Source: Pseudoflavitalea sp. G-6-1-2 (GTDB taxonomy: Bacteria; Bacteroidota; Bacteroidia; Chitinophagales; Chitinophagaceae). From it: a stretch of 64,000 nucleotides of DNA. The notes beneath the pieces were generated by a model. That model saw only the letters and a program-made list of their open reading frames with translations. It ran no database searches and was not told the DNA's origin. This document shows positions 34,255-44,045 of the stretch, piece after piece (within the stretch, counting starts at the first letter, position 1; every line of letters begins with the position of its first letter). The stretch covers positions 1,178,001-1,242,000 of the forward strand of contig NZ_JABBGB010000002.1 of the NCBI RefSeq assembly GCF_012927185.1. Direction: 5' to 3'. The position numbers were made by a program, and so were the translations under genes.

Positions 34255-35196
34255 ATGTGGGAGATAGAGATAAAAGGCTTTAAAGACTACCTTCAACTGG
34301 AGCGCAACCTTTCGGAGAATTCGGTGGACGCCTACCTGCATGATATCACCATGCTCGATGAATACTTCAATCCCAAAACAGGTACCGGCAATACAAGGGT
34401 TCATGCAGATGCCGATCAGGTACGCAAAAAGCTTTCGGAGATCACCCTCAACGATATCAGGGACTTTCTCGCAGCCATCACCGACCTCGCTCCTTCTTCG
34501 CAATCGCGCATCGTATCGGGTCTTCGCTCATTTTTCAAGTACTGTACCATAGAAAGAATACTTGACAACGATCCTACAGTACTGCTCGAAACGCCGAGCC
34601 TGCCCAGGTATCTGCCCGAAGTATTGTCTGCAAAGGAAATCGAGTCCATCATCAATCAGATAGATCTCAGCAAACCCGAAGGCCATCGCAACAAAGCCAT
34701 CCTCGAAACCCTGTACAGTTCGGGGCTGCGCGTAAGCGAGATTACAGAGCTGAAGATCTCGCAGCTTTATCTCGATGAACGATTTATCCGCGTAGTGGGA
34801 AAAGGCAATAAAGAAAGACTGGTGCCAATCGGCACAGTGGCCATCGACAACATCACCGTTTATCGCCAGAACTACCGCAACCTGCAAAAAGCAGTGAGGG
34901 GTTATGAGGATCATCTTTTTCTCAATCGCCGCGGCAAATCACTCAGCAGGGTAATGATATTCCTCATCATCAAAGACCTTGCGGAAAAAGCGGGCATCCG
35001 AAAGAACATTTCGCCACACACATTCAGGCATTCATTTGCAACGCATCTGGTAGAGCATGGCGCCAATCTGCGTGCTGTTCAGGAGATGCTGGGCCATGTA
35101 AGCATCACTACCACCGAGATCTATACGCACCTCGATAAAACCTTTCTGCAGAAGACACTGGAGCAGTTTCATCCGGCATTCCACCGAAGGTTTTAA
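34255..35196 (+). CDS. xerD: Tyrosine recombinase XerD/XerC, chromosome dimer resolution
   Basis: The 313-aa recombinase has an N-terminal SAM-like core-binding domain (1-105) and a catalytic domain with the full set Arg159, Lys183, His255, Arg258, His281 and nucleophile Tyr290. The length and LSENSVDAYLHDI start fit host Xer recombinases rather than integrases of mobile elements. It resolves chromosome dimers at dif. No dif site or element boundary is seen nearby. Confidence 0.9.
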   Translation: MWEIEIKGFKDYLQLERNLSENSVDAYLHDITMLDEYFNPKTGTGNTRVHADADQVRKKLSEITLNDIRDFLAAITDLAPSSQSRIVSGLRSFFKYCTIERILDNDPTVLLETPSLPRYLPEVLSAKEIESIINQIDLSKPEGHRNKAILETLYSSGLRVSEITELKISQLYLDERFIRVVGKGNKERLVPIGTVAIDNITVYRQNYRNLQKAVRGYEDHLFLNRRGKSLSRVMIFLIIKDLAEKAGIRKNISPHTFRHSFATHLVEHGANLRAVQEMLGHVSITTTEIYTHLDKTFLQKTLEQFHPAFHRRF

Positions 35197-35260
35197 CACG
35201 CCCTTACATCTTTCACCGTAATTTTTTTTCATCTTTGCCCGCATCACAAAACGCGCGCCT

Positions 35261-35950
35261 ATGACCATTCTGATCATTGAAGACGAGCAGAAAGTAGCGA
35301 GCTTCATCAAAAAAGGGCTCGAAGAACAGCAGTTCACCGTGGAAGTGGAAAACGATGGAGAGCGCGGCCTGCAAACCGCTCTGGAAAAGGATTTCGACTG
35401 CATCATACTCGACATTCTGTTGCCCGGCATCAATGGACGCGAGATCTGCCGCCGGCTTCGTCAGAACCAGGTATGGACGCCCGTGCTGATGCTCTCTGCT
35501 TTGCAGACAACCGATGATATTGTAACAGGCCTCGATCATGGCGCCGACGATTATCTGCGCAAGCCTTTTCATTTCAAGGAACTGCTGGCCCGCATTCAGG
35601 CACTGCATCGCAGACATCATCAGGATATGATCGGGCAGGAACGCCTGCAGTTCCAGGATCTCATACTCGATACAGCCGCCAAAAGCGCCAGCCGCAGCGG
35701 CATTCAGATTGTGCTCACCGCCCGCGAATACAAACTGCTGGAGCTCTTCATGCGCCATCCCAACAAAGTACTGAGCCGCGCTTTCATCTCCGATGCAGTG
35801 TGGGGTATCGACCGGCAATCGAACGCCAATGTGGTAGATGTGTACGTAAATTATCTCCGGAACAAAATCGAAAAACCTTTCCACGGCGACAAACTCATTC
35901 ATACCCTCACCGGCATGGGTTATGTACTGAAACCATCCAAACAAGACTAA
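35261..35950 (+). CDS. OmpR-family response regulator of the metal-efflux operon
   Basis: The 229-aa regulator has a receiver domain with Glu7/Asp8, phospho-acceptor Asp51 and Lys101. A winged-helix DNA-binding domain (about 130-225) with LTAREYKLLELFMRHPN and RNKIEKPF follows. It resembles CusR/CzcR-type regulators. The sensor kinase starts 3 bases after its stop, and the efflux genes follow, so it most likely activates the pump genes when periplasmic metal is high. Confidence 0.92.
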   Translation: MTILIIEDEQKVASFIKKGLEEQQFTVEVENDGERGLQTALEKDFDCIILDILLPGINGREICRRLRQNQVWTPVLMLSALQTTDDIVTGLDHGADDYLRKPFHFKELLARIQALHRRHHQDMIGQERLQFQDLILDTAAKSASRSGIQIVLTAREYKLLELFMRHPNKVLSRAFISDAVWGIDRQSNANVVDVYVNYLRNKIEKPFHGDKLIHTLTGMGYVLKPSKQD

Positions 35951-35953
35951 ATA

Positions 35954-37312
35954 ATGAAGATCCGCAACAGGCTCTCGATGGAATTCACGCTGCTCACCGC
36001 AGGCATCATGCTGCTGGTGATGGTGCTGATTTACGGGCTGTTTGCGGATTACGTAAAGCAGGTATTCTTCCATCGCCTGCGCGACAGGGCCCTCATCACT
36101 GCACAGGTATTCCTCGAAAAAGACGAGCTCACCAAAAAAAGCTTTCTCGAAATTCAGCAGAAATACATGCAGAGCCTCACCGATGAGCGTTCACTTATCT
36201 TCAACGAACAGAATACCCAGAGCTTCACCAACGATTCTACCATCGCAATAGATCCGGGCATTATCGAAAAAGTGCGGAACAACAGTCAGCAATTCTTCAT
36301 GCTGGGCGATCTGCCGGCCGCGGGGATTGCCTACAACGATAACCAGGGTAATTTCGTGATCATCGTAACCGCTAAGAACGTAACAGGCAGGCAACATATA
36401 AACAACCTGCTGGCGATGCTCTGCATCACCTACTTCTTCGGATTGCTTGTATTGTTCATCTTCAGCAAACGCTTTGCCGGCAAGGCTTTGAAGCCGATCA
36501 TTCATATCAACAACACCATCCGGCAGATCCGTTCGGGCAACCTCAATGAACGGGTGATTGTTCCCGACAATAAAGACGAGATCAACGAACTGGCCAATAA
36601 TTTCAATACCCTGCTCGAACACCTCGAACATGCTTTCGATCTGCAGCGTTCTTTTGTGAGCAATGCTTCGCATGAATTGAGAACACCTCTCACCAGCATT
36701 ATCGGAGAACTCGAAGTGATGCTGAACAAGCCCCGCTCGCAGGAAGAATATATCAGCACCATGCGCTCCGTGCTGGCTGAATCGGAAAAGCTCACCGTTA
36801 TCATCAACAGGCTCTTCGAACTCAGCAACTACGATGCGGCAAAACCTTTGCAGCATTTCGAAGCAGTGGATGTTTACGAGCTGATCACCGACATCATGCA
36901 GTTCTGGTTCGATAAAGGACCGGAATACAAATTCCAATTCAAGGCGGATGTACAGGTAGCGCCATGGATCACGGGCAATCGCGTACTGCTCGAAACTGCC
37001 ATCAACAACGTGATCAGAAACGCTTTCAAGTACTCCAATAATCAAACTGTTGGCATCGATCTCATCACCAACGGAAATATGTTTCAGATCAGCATTTCAG
37101 ATTCCGGCATTGGCTTCGAGGCATCAGAAGCAGAAAGTCTTTTTCAGCCATTTGTGCGTGGCAACAATGCCAGACAGTTCCCCGGAAGTGGCGTAGGGCT
37201 GAGCATTACGCAGAAGATCATTCAGATGCACAAGGGTACAGTTCAGGCAGTTGCGCTAACACCCAAAGGCGCATGTTTTCACATTAATTTACCGATAAAT
37301 ACGCCTTTCTAA
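35954..37312 (+). CDS. Sensor histidine kinase of the metal-efflux operon
   Basis: The 452-aa membrane kinase has two transmembrane segments (about 11-31 and 152-171) around a periplasmic sensor of about 120 residues. A HAMP domain, the phospho-accepting His240 (SNASHELRTPLT) and a HATPase domain with N, G1 (DSGIGFE) and G2 (GSGVGLSI) boxes follow. The sensor has no His- or Met-rich metal site that is obvious by eye. Together with the preceding regulator it forms a two-component system controlling the adjacent RND pump. Confidence 0.92.
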   Translation: MKIRNRLSMEFTLLTAGIMLLVMVLIYGLFADYVKQVFFHRLRDRALITAQVFLEKDELTKKSFLEIQQKYMQSLTDERSLIFNEQNTQSFTNDSTIAIDPGIIEKVRNNSQQFFMLGDLPAAGIAYNDNQGNFVIIVTAKNVTGRQHINNLLAMLCITYFFGLLVLFIFSKRFAGKALKPIIHINNTIRQIRSGNLNERVIVPDNKDEINELANNFNTLLEHLEHAFDLQRSFVSNASHELRTPLTSIIGELEVMLNKPRSQEEYISTMRSVLAESEKLTVIINRLFELSNYDAAKPLQHFEAVDVYELITDIMQFWFDKGPEYKFQFKADVQVAPWITGNRVLLETAINNVIRNAFKYSNNQTVGIDLITNGNMFQISISDSGIGFEASEAESLFQPFVRGNNARQFPGSGVGLSITQKIIQMHKGTVQAVALTPKGACFHINLPINTPF

Positions 37313-37387
37313 TCCCGCTCTAATCTTCCTGTAAGGATCGTCTAATGATCGTTTTCAAATTTTGCATCCGGAATAAAAACAGACCGG

Positions 37388-38671
37388 ATGCAACAATTGA
37401 AACGATATTTTCTCGCATTGGCTTTGCTGATCACCGCTACGGGTATCGCGCAGGCGCAACTGCGAACAGACACACTTCATCTCAGCCTGCAACTGGCGGA
37501 GCAACGTTTTATCGACAGCAATCTTACTCTGCTGGCCGCGCGATACAACATTGATATTGCAAAAACGGAAGTGATCACTGCCGGACTGTACAACAACCCG
37601 GAGCTCAGCTTCGAGAATGTGTTGTACAATCCCGACAACAAAAGATTCTTCGATCTCTCAAAGTCAGGAACCAATGCAGCAGAGTTATCGCAGGTAATTA
37701 TGCTCGCAGGCAAAAGGAACAAGGCAGTGAAAGTTGCGGAAAGTCAGGTTAAATTGAGCGAGCACGAATTCTACGATTTGATCCGTACCCTCACTTTCAC
37801 ACTTCGCGACAATTTCTATCACCTCAATTTCCTGCAGCGTTCCATGGGTTTGTACGATGCGCAGATATTGTCGCTGAACCGCATCGTTACTGGTTTTAAG
37901 GAGCAGCTGGCAAAGGGAAATATCGCGCAGAAAGAACTGCTGCGCATTCAATCTTTGCTGTACAGTTTGCAGGCCACCAAAAAAGAATTGCAGCAGGAGA
38001 TCAATACGGTTAGTACGGAACTGAAACAACTTACCCGCATCGATCCCGCCACACCGATACTGCCTGAATGGACAGAACCCGCATTCACCTTTCATCCATT
38101 GCAGCAACTCACTTATGAGCAGTTGCTCGATTCAGCCAAAACAAACCGTCACGATCTGCTGGCTGCCAAAGAGAACGTACGTACGCAGGAGCTGAATCAG
38201 AAACTGCAAAAGGCATTAGCCGTTCCCGACCTTACTGTTGGCCTCACCTACGACAAACAGGGAAGTTTTACGCGCGATTACACCGGCCTGAAAGTGGGGC
38301 TTCCGCTTGCCATTTTCAACCGCAATCAGGGCAATGTAAAGCAGGCTGCAAGCCGTGTTGAGCAAAGCAAAATACAATTGCTCGATAACGAAAATGCACT
38401 CGCGCACGAAGTGATGTTACGATACACCGACGCCTTTCAGGCCGAATCTCTGTACGATGGGATCGATCATGAATTCGATGCACAGTTCAAACACCTCATA
38501 GAAGAAGTGCAGAAGAATTTTGTAAGACGAAATATCAGTCTGCTCGAATTCATCGACTTCTACGATTCGTACAAAGAAACCATCATCAACCTCAATCAGA
38601 TCAGATACAACCGCTACCGCGCACTGGAGAACATCAACTACGTGAGCGGAATCCAGCTTATTCACCTGTAA
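37388..38671 (+). CDS. TolC-family outer membrane efflux protein (CzcC/CusC-like)
   Basis: The 427-aa product has a signal peptide (1-23, ending AQAQ) and paired long helical and beta segments of the outer membrane efflux family. YNNPELSFENVLY in the first half and LPLAIFNRNQGNVKQA in the second are typical of metal-efflux TolC proteins. It forms the outer-membrane exit duct for the adaptor and pump encoded next (10-base gap to the adaptor gene). Confidence 0.92.
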   Translation: MQQLKRYFLALALLITATGIAQAQLRTDTLHLSLQLAEQRFIDSNLTLLAARYNIDIAKTEVITAGLYNNPELSFENVLYNPDNKRFFDLSKSGTNAAELSQVIMLAGKRNKAVKVAESQVKLSEHEFYDLIRTLTFTLRDNFYHLNFLQRSMGLYDAQILSLNRIVTGFKEQLAKGNIAQKELLRIQSLLYSLQATKKELQQEINTVSTELKQLTRIDPATPILPEWTEPAFTFHPLQQLTYEQLLDSAKTNRHDLLAAKENVRTQELNQKLQKALAVPDLTVGLTYDKQGSFTRDYTGLKVGLPLAIFNRNQGNVKQAASRVEQSKIQLLDNENALAHEVMLRYTDAFQAESLYDGIDHEFDAQFKHLIEEVQKNFVRRNISLLEFIDFYDSYKETIINLNQIRYNRYRALENINYVSGIQLIHL

Positions 38672-38680
38672 ACTCTTACG

Positions 38681-39766
38681 ATGCCAAACAAACATTACAT
38701 ACTCTACTTGTGCCTGCTGGGTTTGCTACTGGCAGCCTGTTCACAAAAACCAGAACCCGCTCCTGCAAAAGATCCTGTGAAGGAAATGGAAGAAGTGCTC
38801 AGCAAAGTAAATACCGATACAGCCTCCACCCATTCAGTGAAAGATGAAATTCTTGTGACGGGAAAAATAGTTCCCGATGAAGATAGCCAGATCAGGATCT
38901 ATCCGATGGTGAGTGGGATTGTAAAAAAGATCAACGTACACTCAGGCTGGTATGTGAAAGCCGGACAGGTACTGGCAGAGCTGGAAAGCAGCGAGATGGC
39001 CACTTTCAGCAACGAGCTTTCTTCCGCAGAAGCCAGCATGGCCAATGCAAAACGCAACCTTTCCGTTAAGAAAGATCTCTATGCCAGCGGCCTGGCATCT
39101 GCGCGCGATGTGGAGGAAGCAGAGAGTGAATTCAAACGTGCCAGCAGCGAAGTGCATAAATCGGAAAAAGTATTGCAGCTGAATGGCGGCAATCGCCAGG
39201 CAGGCTATCGCATCACTACTCCCATCAACGGATTTGTGATTGAAAAGAAAGTTACTGATCACTCGCATCTGCGTCCGGATAATGCCGACCCGGTTTTTGT
39301 GGTGGCGGATATCAGCAAGGTTTGGGCCATGGTGAATATCTATGAGTCCGACATTTCTTTCATTCATCAGGGAGACAGTGTTCATCTTACTTCCCTCTCC
39401 TATCCCGGAAAAATTTTCTCCGGCAGCATTGAAAAGATCTATCAGGTGCTCGATCCGGAGACCAAGACCATGCGTGCACGCATCAATATCCATAACCCCG
39501 ATCTGTTGCTGAAACCAGAAATGTTCGTGTCGGGAAAAGTAAAAGTAGTGCAGCAGAACAGTCGTGTAAGCATCGCATCCAAAGCCCTGATCTTCGACAA
39601 CGACCGCTACTATGTGATAGTGAAAGAGGGCAACAAACCACGCATTCAGGAGGTAGAAGTAGCAGAGAAAATGGGAGGCCGCGCCTATATCAGCAATGGC
39701 CTGCAAGACAATGAGGTAGTGGTTTCCAGCAGGCAGCTGTATTTCTACGAGGCCCTCAAACAATAA
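38681..39766 (+). CDS. RND efflux periplasmic adaptor, lipoprotein (CzcB-like)
   Basis: The 361-aa product has a lipobox ending LLLAAC (Cys20), so it is tethered to a membrane. A barrel-sandwich hybrid (VSGIVKKINVHSGWYVKAGQ), a short helical hairpin (about 105-165) and a beta-barrel (about 205-285) follow in the order of HlyD-type adaptors. It has no His-rich metal-binding tail. It joins the TolC-type duct to the RND pump; the pump gene starts 16 bases downstream. Confidence 0.92.
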   Translation: MPNKHYILYLCLLGLLLAACSQKPEPAPAKDPVKEMEEVLSKVNTDTASTHSVKDEILVTGKIVPDEDSQIRIYPMVSGIVKKINVHSGWYVKAGQVLAELESSEMATFSNELSSAEASMANAKRNLSVKKDLYASGLASARDVEEAESEFKRASSEVHKSEKVLQLNGGNRQAGYRITTPINGFVIEKKVTDHSHLRPDNADPVFVVADISKVWAMVNIYESDISFIHQGDSVHLTSLSYPGKIFSGSIEKIYQVLDPETKTMRARINIHNPDLLLKPEMFVSGKVKVVQQNSRVSIASKALIFDNDRYYVIVKEGNKPRIQEVEVAEKMGGRAYISNGLQDNEVVVSSRQLYFYEALKQ

Positions 39767-39782
39767 CCTTTAATGCCGTTCC

Positions 39783-42700
39783 ATGAATAAACTCATCAGG
39801 AGAGTGGTAAGCTTCTCTCTCAGGAATAAATTTTTCATCTTTTTTGCAGCAGGTCTGTTGGCCATTGCAGGATACCTCAGCTTCAAGAGTATCGGCATCG
39901 AAGCGTTTCCGGACGTGACCAATACATCCGTAACGGTGATCACACAATGGCCAGGACGAAGTGCCGAAGAAGTAGAACGTTTTGTAACGCGTCCGCTGGA
40001 GATTGCGATGAATACGGCGCAGAAGAAAACTGCTATCCGTTCATCATCCCTCTTTGGACTGTCTGTGGTGAAGATCATTTTCGAAGACAATGTAGATGAT
40101 GCCTTCGCGCGCGTGCAGGTGAACAACAATATCGGCAAGGCCAGATTGCCGGAGGGTGTAGATCCGGACATACAACCGCCCTATGGGCCAACCGGCGAGA
40201 TCTATCGTTACACGCTCGAAAGCAGCACCAAATCTGTGCGCGATCTCAAGACCATTCAGGACTGGACCATCGAAAAGAATATCCTCGCTGTGCCCGGCGT
40301 GGCAGACATTGTGAGTTTCGGAGGTGAGGTGAAAACCTATGAGATAACGGTGGATCCCGGCAAAGCTGCGCAATATGGCATCACGCCGGTAGAGCTGTAC
40401 AGCGCTGTATCGAGAAGCAATATCAATGTGGGTGGAGACATCATCGTGGAAAACGGGCAAGCCTATGTGGTACGCGGCATCGGTATTCTGAACGATGTGG
40501 ATGAGATCAGAAATATCATCGTAGACAATATCAACGGAACGCCGGTACTGGTGAGCCATGTAGCCGATGTTACCGTTTCTTCGTTGCCGAGACTTGGGCA
40601 GGTAGGGCGCGATAAAGATCCGGATGTGGTGCAGGGAATTGTAGTAATGCGCAAAGGAGAGAATGCCACAGAAGTGATAGAGGCGCTGCAAAAGAAGATC
40701 GATCATCTCAATAAGAATGTATTGCCTGCCGATGTGCAGATCAAGCCGTTCTACAACCGTCAGAACCTTGTAGACTTCGCCACCGGCACCGTGTTGCACA
40801 ACATGATGGAAGGCATCATTCTCGTAACGGTAGTGGTATTCATTTTCATGGCCGACTGGCGAACTACGCTGATCGTATCCATAGTGATTCCGCTGGCATT
40901 GCTGTTTGCATTTGTTTGCCTGAAGCTGAAAGGCATGTCGGCAAATCTGTTGTCGATGGGTGCCGTAGATTTCGGCATCATCATCGACGGAGCTGTGGTG
41001 ATTGTGGAAGGGATATTTGTGATGCTCGACAAACGCGCGCATCTCGTGGGCATGGACAAGTTCAACCGACAGAGCAAACTTGGTCTCATCCGCAAAGCAT
41101 GCATGGAAAGCGGCAAGAGCATTTTCTTCGCCAAGCTCATCATCATTGCAGGGCTGCTGCCCATATTCACGTTCGAGAAAGTGGAAGGCAAGATGTTCTC
41201 TCCCCTCGCCTGGACACTTGGTTTTGCGCTGCTTGGTGCGCTCATTCTCACTTTCACGCTCGTACCGGTACTGAGCAGTGTGCTGCTGAAAAAGAATGTG
41301 AAAGAGAAACACAACTTCTTCCTCGAATTCCTCAACCGGAATGTGATGCGGATATTCCGAGCATCGTTCAGGAGAAAGCTCGTGAGTTTCAGCATAGCCA
41401 TTGTGATTCTTGTTGGAGGATTTCTGAGCTTCAAATTTGTAGGCACCGAATTTTTACCGCAACTGAACGAAGGCAGCATTTATGTACGTGCAACCGGGCC
41501 ATTGTCTACTTCGCTCGATCAGTCGGTGAAAGTGGCCAATCAGATGCGCAAAGTGTTTCTGCAATTCCCCGAAGTGCGTCAGGTGATGAGCCAGACGGGA
41601 AGGCCCAACGACGGCACCGACGCAACAGGTTTTTACAACGTAGAGTGTCATATTGATATTTATCCGCAGAAGGAATGGAAATCCAAACTCACGCGTGAAC
41701 AGCTTATAGAGGCGATGAATCAGAAGCTGGAGGTGATTCCGGGCATCAGTCTGAACTTCTCACAACCTATCATGGACAATGTGGAAGAAGCAGTGTCTGG
41801 TGTAAAAGGATCGCTGGTAGTAAAGATGTATGGCAACAATTACCAGGTGATAGAAAAAACGGAAGACTCCATATTCAATGTACTGAAAACAGTGCAGGGA
41901 ATTGAAGATCTGGCGATCCTCCGGAATCTCGGCCAGCCCGAATTGCAGATCAATCTCAACCAGCAGAAGATGGCGCTCTATGGCATCACAACAGACAATG
42001 CGAATGCCGTGATTGAAATGGCTATCGGCGGGAAAGCCGCCACCAGCATTTATGAAGGAGAAAAGATCTTCGATCTGCGGATCCGCTATCCCGAAGATTT
42101 CCGGCAGAGTGAGCAGCAGATCGGCAACCTGCTGGTGCCTACTATCCGCGGAACAAAAATTCCCATCAAGGAGATTGCAGACATCAAACGCATCACAGGG
42201 CCAAGCATCATTTACCGTGATGATCACACCCGATACGGCGCCATCAAATTTTCTGTTCGCGGGCGCGATATGGGAAGCACCATTGCAGAAGCGCAGCAGA
42301 AAGTAGGTGCGGCAGTTAGTATTCCAGATGGATACACATTGCAATGGTCGGGTGATTTCGAGAACCAGCAACGCGCTACAGATCGTTTAACCAAAGTGGT
42401 GCCGATCAGTCTGCTGCTGATCTTCTTCATACTATTCATTCTCTTTGGCAACATCAAAGATTCGGCGCTGGTGCTGCATACGGTGTTGTTCGCCATCACG
42501 GGTGGAATATTCGCGATGCTGTTCACAGGCATCAACTTCAGTATCTCTGCAGGTATTGGTTTCATTGCCCTGTTCGGCATATGCATTCAGAATGGTGTGA
42601 TATTGTTGTCTACATTCAAATCGAATATGCGCATCATGAAAGTGGCAACAGAGCAGGATCTGGTGTCGGCCATCACAAAAGGCGTGGAATCGAGGATACG

Positions 42701-42899
42701 TCCGGTTTTGATGACGGCACTGATGGCGGCTATCGGCCTTTTGCCTGCGGCTATCAGCACCGGCATCGGATCGGAAACTGCGAGACCACTCGCGCGCGTA
42801 GTGATCGGTGGGCTCATTACAGATACCATTTTCAAGCTCTTCGTATTTCCCGTAGTGGTGTACTGGGCTTACCGAAAAACCATTAAAGCCACTGCATAG
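39783..42899 (+). CDS. Heavy-metal efflux RND transporter (CzcA type)
   Basis: The 1038-aa proton-driven pump has the two-fold RND layout with 12 membrane segments and two large periplasmic loops. The fourth segment carries Asp396, Asp402 and Glu409 (VDFGIIIDGAVVIVE), the same charged trio and spacing as CzcA/CnrA proton-relay residues. CusA-type copper/silver pumps differ in that segment. The likely substrates are therefore divalent ions such as Zn, Co, Cd or Ni, which is inference from the family. It is the last gene of the five-gene operon. Confidence 0.93.
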   Translation: MNKLIRRVVSFSLRNKFFIFFAAGLLAIAGYLSFKSIGIEAFPDVTNTSVTVITQWPGRSAEEVERFVTRPLEIAMNTAQKKTAIRSSSLFGLSVVKIIFEDNVDDAFARVQVNNNIGKARLPEGVDPDIQPPYGPTGEIYRYTLESSTKSVRDLKTIQDWTIEKNILAVPGVADIVSFGGEVKTYEITVDPGKAAQYGITPVELYSAVSRSNINVGGDIIVENGQAYVVRGIGILNDVDEIRNIIVDNINGTPVLVSHVADVTVSSLPRLGQVGRDKDPDVVQGIVVMRKGENATEVIEALQKKIDHLNKNVLPADVQIKPFYNRQNLVDFATGTVLHNMMEGIILVTVVVFIFMADWRTTLIVSIVIPLALLFAFVCLKLKGMSANLLSMGAVDFGIIIDGAVVIVEGIFVMLDKRAHLVGMDKFNRQSKLGLIRKACMESGKSIFFAKLIIIAGLLPIFTFEKVEGKMFSPLAWTLGFALLGALILTFTLVPVLSSVLLKKNVKEKHNFFLEFLNRNVMRIFRASFRRKLVSFSIAIVILVGGFLSFKFVGTEFLPQLNEGSIYVRATGPLSTSLDQSVKVANQMRKVFLQFPEVRQVMSQTGRPNDGTDATGFYNVECHIDIYPQKEWKSKLTREQLIEAMNQKLEVIPGISLNFSQPIMDNVEEAVSGVKGSLVVKMYGNNYQVIEKTEDSIFNVLKTVQGIEDLAILRNLGQPELQINLNQQKMALYGITTDNANAVIEMAIGGKAATSIYEGEKIFDLRIRYPEDFRQSEQQIGNLLVPTIRGTKIPIKEIADIKRITGPSIIYRDDHTRYGAIKFSVRGRDMGSTIAEAQQKVGAAVSIPDGYTLQWSGDFENQQRATDRLTKVVPISLLLIFFILFILFGNIKDSALVLHTVLFAITGGIFAMLFTGINFSISAGIGFIALFGICIQNGVILLSTFKSNMRIMKVATEQDLVSAITKGVESRIRPVLMTALMAAIGLLPAAISTGIGSETARPLARVVIGGLITDTIFKLFVFPVVVYWAYRKTIKATA

Positions 42900-43001
42900 C
42901 TTGATGTGCTAACAACAAAAAATATTTCTCCGGATCGGTGGGACATTGTGAAATTCTACAAAAGCAAAACAGTACATTGCGAAACGAAAAAGCATTGAGC
43001 A

Positions 43002-43730
43002 ATGTCCCACAACAATAGCAGAGAAGCCTATACAGCAAAGGATATCCTTGAACAACTGGATCAGAGTGCAGCAAATTTCGAATTCCCCATGCTGGATAAC
43101 GCCTATGTATACCCGGTTACCAACCGGTTATCGGCGTACCGTGACGAAAGCAGATGGATGATCATCATAGAAACGGTTGGTTTCAATTATCGCGGTGGTG
43201 GACATAACGGCATCAACAATTGCCTGTACGTTTATGGCAATGAGCTTACGTATAAGCCGGGGCTCAATAACAACAACTTTCTCAACTTCACGGCCGACAG
43301 TACATCGGGACCTACTTTCGACACCAATGCAGAAGAGTTTCTGAACCCATATGTAAACTCCATGCTGCTCCGCGATCGTGAGATCAGCATCAGTTCCGAT
43401 CCGCAGTTCTATGCCGCGCAGGGCATCAGATCCGAAGGAGCAGGCAGGGTCACCATCTGGGAATTGCTTCGCGGGCTGGAACCTGAGCATCGCAATGATT
43501 TCTTCGCAACCAGTACAGAACTGAAAGAGCGCGTTCCGCAGGATCTTCCATTATTTCTGCGCCTCGAAGAATGGCATCATCCCGATCTGGCAAATGAAGA
43601 ACGTCCGGGCAAGAATGAAACCTTCGTAATGCTGGCCGATGCGCTCGAAACCGGCGATCTGAGCATCTTCAAACCAAAAACCTCTCCCAATACCCATTGG
43701 AGCAACTGGCCGGAAGGAGGCACTCTGTAG
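43002..43730 (+). CDS. Hypothetical cytoplasmic protein, possibly DUF7003
   Basis: The 242-aa product has no signal peptide or membrane segment. The N-terminal FEFPMLDNAYVYPVTNRLSAYRDESRWMIIIE and the NCLYVYGN segment remind me of the DUF7003 group of small bacterial proteins, but I am not certain. It is acidic and rich in Asn and aromatic residues. It starts 102 bases after the CzcA stop with no clear promoter, so it could be read from the efflux operon or separately. No function is proposed. Confidence 0.75.
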   Translation: MSHNNSREAYTAKDILEQLDQSAANFEFPMLDNAYVYPVTNRLSAYRDESRWMIIIETVGFNYRGGGHNGINNCLYVYGNELTYKPGLNNNNFLNFTADSTSGPTFDTNAEEFLNPYVNSMLLRDREISISSDPQFYAAQGIRSEGAGRVTIWELLRGLEPEHRNDFFATSTELKERVPQDLPLFLRLEEWHHPDLANEERPGKNETFVMLADALETGDLSIFKPKTSPNTHWSNWPEGGTL

Positions 43731-44045
43731 CCGAAATGCGTTCTACTTACATGCGACAGCGCTTTCACAGCGCTTTTTCAGCAGTAATTCAGCGCTTTTA
43801 AACGGAAAGGCAGCCCTTCCAGAGCACTTCTGCATCCCTTCTGCAGCACTTTTGCGCCTATTGCCGTGCCCGATTGCAGCCAGTGCAGATCTGAACCCCA
43901 GTCGTTCGTCGAATTCTGTATGAACCGCATTTAACAGGATGATACCTACTTCACTCGCTTTCAGGGGTTCAGGGCAGTAACTGCGCCATTATTTCATCGT
44001 CCGGCCACTACCGCAACCCATAAAAAATAGCTACTTTTACAACCG
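43731..44045. other. 315-bp gene-free region with a phased 11-bp repeat tract
   Basis: There is no open frame of note. The first half holds the repeat at 43758-43855. The second half leads to a near-consensus -7 box TACTTTTA at 44032-44039, only 6 bases before the GTG start of the sigma gene. Either that mRNA is nearly leaderless or the true start is further in. Confidence 0.6.
43758..43855 (+). repeat. Degenerate tandem repeat with 11-bp period
   Basis: Units at 43758, 43769, 43780 and 43791 read AGCGCTTTCAC, AGCGCTTTTTC, AGCAGTAATTC and AGCGCTTTTAA. After a 10-base unit, four more start at 43812, 43823, 43834 and 43845: AGCCCTTCCAG, AGCACTTCTGC, ATCCCTTCTGC and AGCACTTTTGC. The period is close to one DNA helical turn. 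Confidence 0.75.

Noticed and set aside
34255-35196. Tyrosine recombinase as integrase of a mobile element
   Set aside because: Length and N-terminal domain match host XerD, with no att sites or cargo around it.
40044-41312. 422-residue reading frame antisense to the CzcA gene
   Set aside because: It is a shadow of the strongly coding opposite strand; composition is His/Gln/Tyr-rich and unlike real proteins.
43758-43855. CRISPR array
   Set aside because: The units are only 11 bases, contiguous and without spacers; no cas genes are present.
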